Assembly (NCBI RefSeq): GCF_900452395.1 | Contig: NZ_UGNV01000001.1 | Coordinates: 645,501 to 709,500, forward strand | DNA length: 64,000 nt | Source of the DNA: Legionella beliardensis | Lineage (GTDB): Bacteria > Pseudomonadota > Gammaproteobacteria > Legionellales > Legionellaceae | Reading direction: 5' to 3' | The notes under the pieces: generated by a model | Database searches by the model: none | What the model was told of the DNA's origin: nothing | The model's input: only the letters and a program-made list of their open reading frames with translations | In this document: piece by piece, positions 58,884-64,000 of the stretch | Numbering within the stretch: position 1 is the first letter of the stretch | How the letters are laid out: each line of letters starts with the position of its first letter | Translations under genes and position numbers: made by a program

Positions 58884-58911
58884 CTTGAAATTGTTAAATT
58901 TTACCCCATAT
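58884..58911 (+). promoter_or_regulatory. Sigma-32 heat-shock promoter of dnaK
   Basis: CTTGAAA (58884-58890), 13 bp, CCCCATAT (58904-58911) are a full match to the RpoH consensus. It lies 44 bp before the dnaK start, so dnaK has its own promoter independent of grpE. Confidence 0.85.
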
Positions 58912-58955
58912 GTGAATCATTGCAGATTAAACTTCTTACTTGGAGCAAAATAAAT

Positions 58956-60908
58956 ATGGCAAAAATTATTGGAATTGACTTAGGAACAACAAACTCCTGT
59001 GTAGCAATCATGGAAGGCGATAAACCACGCGTCATAGAGAATGCTGAAGGATTACGCACCACCCCTTCAATCGTAGCATTTACAGATAACGATGAGATTT
59101 TAGTCGGCCAATCAGCAAAACGTCAGGCGGTCACCAATCCTGAAAATACTATTTTTGCTGCTAAGCGTTTAATTGGACGTCGTTTTGATGATGCTATTGT
59201 GCAAAAAGATATCAAGATGGTGCCTTACAAGATTGTTAAAGCGGACAATGGCGATGCTTGGATTCGAGTAAAAAGCCAAGATAAAGCGCCACCACAAATT
59301 TCTGCTGAAGTATTACGTAAAATGAAAAAAACAGCAGAAGATTACTTAGGTGAAGAAATTAAAGAAGCAGTGATTACCGTACCTGCTTACTTTAATGACT
59401 CACAAAGACAAGCGACTAAAGATGCTGGACGTATTGCAGGCCTTGAAGTTAAGCGGATTATTAACGAGCCTACAGCAGCAGCCTTAGCCTATGGTATGGA
59501 CAAAAAACGTGGTGATTCAACCATTGCTGTCTACGACTTAGGTGGTGGAACATTCGATATTTCAATCATTGAAATTGCGGAAGTTGATGGCGAGCACCAA
59601 TTTGAAGTATTAGCGACCAATGGTGATACCTTCTTAGGTGGTGAAGACTTTGACTTAGCTTTAATTGAATATTTAGCTGCAGAGTTTAAAAAAGACTCAG
59701 GCATTGATTTACATAATGATCCATTAGCACTACAGCGCCTTAAAGAAGCAGCTGAGAAGGCTAAAATTGAATTATCATCATCGCAACAAACAGATGTTAA
59801 TTTACCTTACATTACCGCTGATGCATCAGGTCCAAAACACATGAACATCAAGCTAACACGCGCTAAGCTTGAATCATTGGTTGAAAAATTAGTAGAACGT
59901 ACTATTGAGCCTTGCAAGATTGCCTTAAAAGATGCGGGACTCAATGTGTCACAAATTAATGAAGTCATTTTGGTCGGCGGTCAAACTCGCATGCCTTTAG
60001 TACAAAAAACCGTACAAGAGATATTTGGTAAAGAGCCACGTAAAGATGTTAACCCAGATGAAGCGGTAGCGGTTGGAGCGGCTATTCAAGCTGCGGTATT
60101 ATCAGGTGATGTAAAAGATATTCTATTATTAGACGTAACACCATTATCTTTAGGTATTGAAACACTCGGTGGTGTAATGACTAAGCTTATCGAAAAAAAT
60201 ACCACTATACCTACTAAAGCTACGCAAGTATTCTCAACTGCGGAAGACAGACAAACAGCAGTGACTGTACATGTTCTGCAAGGTGAGCGTGATCAGGCTT
60301 CAGCGAATAAATCGTTAGGCCGATTTGACTTATCGGATATTCCACCAGCTCCACGTGGTGTGCCACAAATTGAAGTTACTTTTGATATTGATGCCAATGG
60401 TATTCTTAATGTTTCTGCTAAAGATAAAGCAACTGGTAAGGCACAATCCATTGTCATTAAAGCATCAAGTGGTTTAAGTGATGAAGAAATTAATGCAATG
60501 GTTAAAGATGCGCAAAGCCATGCTGAAGAAGATAAAAAATTCAAGGAAATGGCAGCGTTGCGCAACCAAGCAGATAGTTTAATTCATAGTAGCGAAAAAT
60601 CACTGGCTGATTTAGCAAACGAGCTGGCTGAAGATGAGAAAAAAGGCATTGAAACAGCCATTGCTGAGTTGAAAGAGGCGGTTAAGGGAAGCGATAAAGC
60701 TCAAATAGAAGATAAAATGAAAATTTTAACGGATGCTTCAGGGAAAATGGCTGAGCGCATCTATGCTAAGAAATCAGCTGAAGGCCAAGCTAGTGGACCA
60801 CAAGCTGGTGAAGCAGGTGGACAGGAGCAGGCTGAACAAGCGCCTAAAGATGATAGTGGCGTTGTTGATGCTGAATTTGAAGAAGTTCAGGATGATAATA
60901 AAAAGTAA
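58956..60908 (+). CDS. dnaK: Chaperone DnaK (Hsp70)
   Basis: The 650-residue chaperone has the ATPase signatures [32 protein letters not shown] and [15 protein letters not shown]. It also has the substrate domain ([17 protein letters not shown]) and a helical lid ending in a Gly/Gln-rich tail and [13 protein letters not shown], close to the usual EEVKD-type end. The ATG at 58956 follows TGGAGC; an in-frame start at 58920 is unlikely. It works with GrpE and DnaJ encoded beside it. Confidence 0.98.
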   Translation: MAKIIGIDLGTTNSCVAIMEGDKPRVIENAEGLRTTPSIVAFTDNDEILVGQSAKRQAVTNPENTIFAAKRLIGRRFDDAIVQKDIKMVPYKIVKADNGDAWIRVKSQDKAPPQISAEVLRKMKKTAEDYLGEEIKEAVITVPAYFNDSQRQATKDAGRIAGLEVKRIINEPTAAALAYGMDKKRGDSTIAVYDLGGGTFDISIIEIAEVDGEHQFEVLATNGDTFLGGEDFDLALIEYLAAEFKKDSGIDLHNDPLALQRLKEAAEKAKIELSSSQQTDVNLPYITADASGPKHMNIKLTRAKLESLVEKLVERTIEPCKIALKDAGLNVSQINEVILVGGQTRMPLVQKTVQEIFGKEPRKDVNPDEAVAVGAAIQAAVLSGDVKDILLLDVTPLSLGIETLGGVMTKLIEKNTTIPTKATQVFSTAEDRQTAVTVHVLQGERDQASANKSLGRFDLSDIPPAPRGVPQIEVTFDIDANGILNVSAKDKATGKAQSIVIKASSGLSDEEINAMVKDAQSHAEEDKKFKEMAALRNQADSLIHSSEKSLADLANELAEDEKKGIETAIAELKEAVKGSDKAQIEDKMKILTDASGKMAERIYAKKSAEGQASGPQAGEAGGQEQAEQAPKDDSGVVDAEFEEVQDDNKK

Positions 60909-60940
60909 TTTATCTTACTTGATGAGATAGATATTGGGGA

Positions 60941-60974
60941 GGAGTGTGTATATCGCACTCCTTTGTATTTTTTG
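60941..60974 (+). terminator. Terminator between dnaK and dnaJ
   Basis: GGAGTGTG (60941-60948) pairs with CGCACTCC (60954-60961) apart from one T-G wobble, around TATAT, and is followed by TTTGTATTTTTT. It probably lowers dnaJ expression relative to dnaK while letting some transcripts through. Confidence 0.65.
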
Positions 60975-61014
60975 CAATTAGTTAAATAAATGCAGTTATT
61001 AAATTGGTGTAACT

Positions 61015-62139
61015 ATGGACCAACGGGATTATTATGAGGTTCTTGGCGTTGATCGAGGCGCTGATGAGAATGCAATAAAAAAAGCTTATCGTAAATTAGC
61101 GATGAAATATCATCCGGATCGTAATCCCAATAATACAGAAGCTGAAGAGAAATTTAAAGAAATTCAAAATGCTTACGCGGTTCTCTCTGACTCCCAGAAA
61201 CGAGCTATGTACGATCAATACGGTCACGCTGGTGTAAATGCAGCTGGCGGAGGAGGCTTTGGCGGTTTTGGTGGCTTTGAGGAAGTCTTTGGGGATATAT
61301 TTGAGAATATTTTCTCCGGCGGCCGCACACGTCAGTCGCGGGCTCATCGAGGGTCTGACTTACAATTTAATGTGCAATTAACCTTAGAAGAAGCAGCAGT
61401 AGGCAAACAAATAGAAATTAATGTGCCTCGCCATACAACCTGTCAAACATGTAGCGGTTCTGGCTCTAAACCTGGTTCGTCACCTAAAAATTGTGAAACA
61501 TGTAATGGTGTTGGCCAAGTGCGTATTCAGCAAGGCTTTTTTTCTATTCAACAAACCTGTCCTACTTGTCACGGTGAAGGTAAAGTCATTACTGATCCCT
61601 GTTCAGGCTGTCATGGTCAAGGGCGAGTACGAGAAAGTAAAAAGCTAACAGTAAAAATCCCAGCAGGCGTTGATAATGGTGACAGGGTACGTCTAAGCGG
61701 TGAAGGAGAGGCTGGAGTGCATGGGGGAGGGTCTGGTGATTTATATGTCCAGATTACTATTAAAGCCCATAGTATTTTTGAGCGTCATGAAAATGATCTA
61801 CACTGCGATGTTCCTATTAGTTTTGGTACAGCAGCCTTAGGAGGTTCTATCGAAGTGCCTACCTTAGAAGGTCGAGTCACTTTGAAAATCCCCTCAGAAA
61901 CACAAACCGGCAAGGTATTTCGTTTACGGGGTAAAGGAATGAAATCCGTACGAGGACATGCACCTGGTGATTTATTATGTAGAGTCGTGGTAGAAACACC
62001 GGTCAATTTATCTCGTGAGCAAAAAGAGTTATTGTCTAAGTTACAAGAATCATTAGAAAGCAGTAAAAAAACGCATTCGCCACGGTCAAGTACTTGGTTT
62101 GATGGGGTAAAAAAATTTTTTGAAGACATGAAATTTTAA
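61015..62139 (+). CDS. dnaJ: Co-chaperone DnaJ (Hsp40)
   Basis: This is a 374-residue class A J-protein. It has a J domain with HPD in [10 protein letters not shown], and a Gly/Phe-rich segment ([17 protein letters not shown]). Four zinc repeats ([32 protein letters not shown]) and the C-terminal substrate-binding domains follow. No sigma-32 promoter is seen directly upstream, so it is probably expressed by read-through from dnaK. Confidence 0.97.
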   Translation: MDQRDYYEVLGVDRGADENAIKKAYRKLAMKYHPDRNPNNTEAEEKFKEIQNAYAVLSDSQKRAMYDQYGHAGVNAAGGGGFGGFGGFEEVFGDIFENIFSGGRTRQSRAHRGSDLQFNVQLTLEEAAVGKQIEINVPRHTTCQTCSGSGSKPGSSPKNCETCNGVGQVRIQQGFFSIQQTCPTCHGEGKVITDPCSGCHGQGRVRESKKLTVKIPAGVDNGDRVRLSGEGEAGVHGGGSGDLYVQITIKAHSIFERHENDLHCDVPISFGTAALGGSIEVPTLEGRVTLKIPSETQTGKVFRLRGKGMKSVRGHAPGDLLCRVVVETPVNLSREQKELLSKLQESLESSKKTHSPRSSTWFDGVKKFFEDMKF

Positions 62140-62451
62140 AACTACACAATATTGCGCCTTTAAACTATAAATTTAGCAATTACTGCTTAAAAATGAGTAC
62201 TGGTAAAGGCCTGAACTTGCGGTTTTTGTAAACACATAGGAGCTAGCTTGGTGCTCATAAAGTTTATAAATTTAAAAAACTTAAGCTAAGCTCTTCTCTT
62301 AGTAGCGATTAATTAGAATAATTGCTGCTATACCTTACTATTGTTTACGTTATAGTCACTTATGGTACTATACTTGCTAACAAGTCATTCGGTATAATAT
62401 GCAACAATTAAACATTTTTAGTTTTCTATTGTCTTAGTATAGGGTTTTTTC
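62140..62451. other. Intergenic region before carA, 312 bp
   Basis: The gap must hold the carA promoter. TATAAT at about 62394 is a good -10 but has no good -35 at 16-18 bp. No hairpin, PyrR site or ArgR box was recognised. dapB, which precedes carA in many gammaproteobacteria, is absent. Confidence 0.45.
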
Positions 62452-63591
62452 ATGCTTAATAAGCCAGCTATTTTAGCGCTTGCTGATGGCACCGTAGTCG
62501 AAGGTATTTCAGTAGGTGCCAGTGGTGATTGTGTCGGTGAGCTAGTATTTAATACAGCCATGACAGGCTATCAGGAAATGCTTACCGATCCTTCTTACGC
62601 AAAGCAGATTGTTATGTTAACGACAGCCCATGTGGGTAATACCGGCTGTAATAATGAAGATATGGAATCATCACGAGTCTGGGCTACAGGCCTTGTGATG
62701 CGTAATTATTCACCTATACCAAGTAATTATCGTTCGAATCAATCTTTGTCGGATTGGCTTAAAAAGAATAATATTGTAGCTATTGCTGGGATAGATACTC
62801 GCCAATTAACAACCTTAATCAGAGAAAAAGGCGCACTTGGCTGCTGCATTAGCACAAATGTTGCTAAACCTAAGTTAGCACTAGCGAAAGCTGAAGCTTT
62901 TTCAGGGTTAAACGATGCGGATTTAGCAACTGAGGTTTCTAGACAAACCATCGAACGTTGGGATCAGGGCCGCGGCCTGTGGAGTGAAGCCTCAAAGCCT
63001 TTACATTATCATGTTGTAGCATACGATTTTGGGGTAAAAAATACTATATTACGCATCCTTTATGATAAAGGTTGTTACATTACCTTAGTGCCTGCTCAAA
63101 CAAGTGCTGAGGAAGTATTAGCTCTAAATCCTGACGGCGTTTTTCTATCTAATGGCCCAGGTGATCCTAAAGCATGCCAGTATGCTATTGATGCAACTAA
63201 AACATTTCTAAAAACTGAAATCCCAGTGTTTGGTATTTGTTTGGGCTTTCAAATTCTAGCTTTAGCCAGCGGCGCTAAATCAGCCAAAATGAAATTTGGC
63301 CACCATGGTGCTAATCATCCCGTTATAGCGACAGAAGAAGATAAGCAAGTGTTTATTACTAGCCAAAATCATGGATTTACCATTGATGAACATACGTTGA
63401 CTGATAACTGGGATATTACTCATCGTTCTTTATTTGATCAAACATTGCAAGGCATTAAACATAAATTTAAGCCAGCTTTGGGTTTTCAGGGCCATCCTGA
63501 AGCAAGTCCCGGGCCTCATGATATAGAGGTTTTATTTGATCAATTTATAACGATGATGCACAATGCTAATAATCAAAGAGGAATAAAGTGA
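62452..63591 (+). CDS. carA: Carbamoyl-phosphate synthase small subunit
   Basis: CarA is the glutaminase subunit that feeds ammonia to CarB for arginine and pyrimidine synthesis. It has 379 residues. The N-terminal domain has [17 protein letters not shown] and [11 protein letters not shown]; the GATase has [15 protein letters not shown] (nucleophile Cys) and the His-Glu dyad in [12 protein letters not shown]. The usual partner carB does not follow; metK overlaps its stop by 4 bp. Confidence 0.97.
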   Translation: MLNKPAILALADGTVVEGISVGASGDCVGELVFNTAMTGYQEMLTDPSYAKQIVMLTTAHVGNTGCNNEDMESSRVWATGLVMRNYSPIPSNYRSNQSLSDWLKKNNIVAIAGIDTRQLTTLIREKGALGCCISTNVAKPKLALAKAEAFSGLNDADLATEVSRQTIERWDQGRGLWSEASKPLHYHVVAYDFGVKNTILRILYDKGCYITLVPAQTSAEEVLALNPDGVFLSNGPGDPKACQYAIDATKTFLKTEIPVFGICLGFQILALASGAKSAKMKFGHHGANHPVIATEEDKQVFITSQNHGFTIDEHTLTDNWDITHRSLFDQTLQGIKHKFKPALGFQGHPEASPGPHDIEVLFDQFITMMHNANNQRGIK

Positions 63592-64000
63592 ACGAATTTC
63601 ATGTCTTTACTTCAGAGTCGGTTTCTGAAGGCCACCCGGATAAAATTGCTGATCAAATTTCAGATGCTATTTTAGATGCTATTTTGAGCAAAGATCCCAA
63701 AGCACGTGTTGCCTGTGAAACGTTAGTAAAAACTGGAATGGTTTTAATAGGTGGAGAAATTACTACTTCAGCGTGGGTTGATGTGGAAGAAATTACCCGC
63801 AGAGTGGTAAGAGACATTGGTTATAATAGCTCGGATATGGGTTTTGATTGGGCCTCTTGTGCAGTATTATCAGCAATCGGTAAGCAATCACCCGATATTT
63901 CGCAGGGCGTAGACAACCCAACTACTAATATATTGGGCGCAGGCGATCAGGGGCTCATGTTTGGGTATGCAAGCCGAGAAACAGATGTCTTTATGCCTGC
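63588..64000 (+). CDS. metK: S-adenosylmethionine synthetase, partial
   Basis: The first 137 codons of MetK, which makes SAM from methionine and ATP; the gene runs off the right edge. [21 protein letters not shown] and [12 protein letters not shown] are both diagnostic. The start is a GTG sharing bases with the carA stop (GTGA) and preceded by GAGG, so it is probably coupled to carA. There is no room for a SAM riboswitch. Confidence 0.96.
   Translation, partial: MNEFHVFTSESVSEGHPDKIADQISDAILDAILSKDPKARVACETLVKTGMVLIGGEITTSAWVDVEEITRRVVRDIGYNSSDMGFDWASCAVLSAIGKQSPDISQGVDNPTTNILGAGDQGLMFGYASRETDVFMP

Overview
The window reads as chromosomal DNA of an AT-rich gammaproteobacterium, most likely a member of the Legionellaceae. 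Three things suggest this. The core operons are gammaproteobacterial (gpmI-envC-ctpA, uppS-cdsA-rseP-bamA-skp-fabZ-lpxA, rplU-rpmA-obgE, grpE-dnaK-dnaJ, class II DAHP synthase). Housekeeping genes alternate with large unrecognised proteins that have eukaryote-like features. Two of those proteins sit behind direct-repeat promoters that match the Legionella/Coxiella PmrA box. The species is an inference; no rRNA gene is present.

Layout. 0-13.4 kb is envelope biogenesis: a leftward ctpA (cut by the window edge), envC-like and gpmI block, then a rightward block uppS, cdsA, rseP, bamA, skp, fabZ, lpxA, crcB, DUF190 and serS. lpxD is missing from its usual place between skp and fabZ. 13.6-15.5 kb is an accessory patch with a PmrA-type promoter, a coiled-coil orphan, a small orphan and a palindromic repeat. 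15.5-24.1 kb is housekeeping (tRNA-Pro, ispB, ychF, pth, rplY, rplU, rpmA, obgE, cinA-like), interrupted by an unusual signalling protein with three zinc ribbons and a dead GGDEF domain. 24.1-27.2 kb is accessory: a small secreted protein, nearly 1 kb of repeat-bearing non-coding DNA, and a protein with the threefold ~100-residue architecture of mitochondrial carriers. 27.4-29.5 kb has a Stealth phosphotransferase, ispA and xseB. 29.6-32.1 kb encodes an 834-residue protein with eight 30-residue repeats.

32.3-44.6 kb returns to housekeeping and transport: an FAD enzyme, radA, a patatin, a ZIP and a CDF metal transporter, recG, an AI-2E permease, argS and a SPOR protein. A 594-bp gap at 38.1-38.7 kb carries three perfect DnaA boxes. 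44.7-56.6 kb mixes a divergent P1B ATPase, folB, hemE and a YheT hydrolase with several effector-like orphans: a predicted atypical kinase with all its catalytic residues, and a 680-residue protein ending in a CaaX prenylation motif. 56.7-64 kb is class II DAHP synthase, the heat-shock cluster with sigma-32 promoters before grpE and dnaK, carA, and the start of metK.

The most interesting content is the dispersed set of putative Dot/Icm-type effectors: 13662-14822, 25546-26850, 29606-32110, 48187-49455, 51882-53459 and 54589-56631. No secretion-system gene lies in the window, so their export is inferred. No CRISPR array, prophage, transposase gene or rRNA was found.
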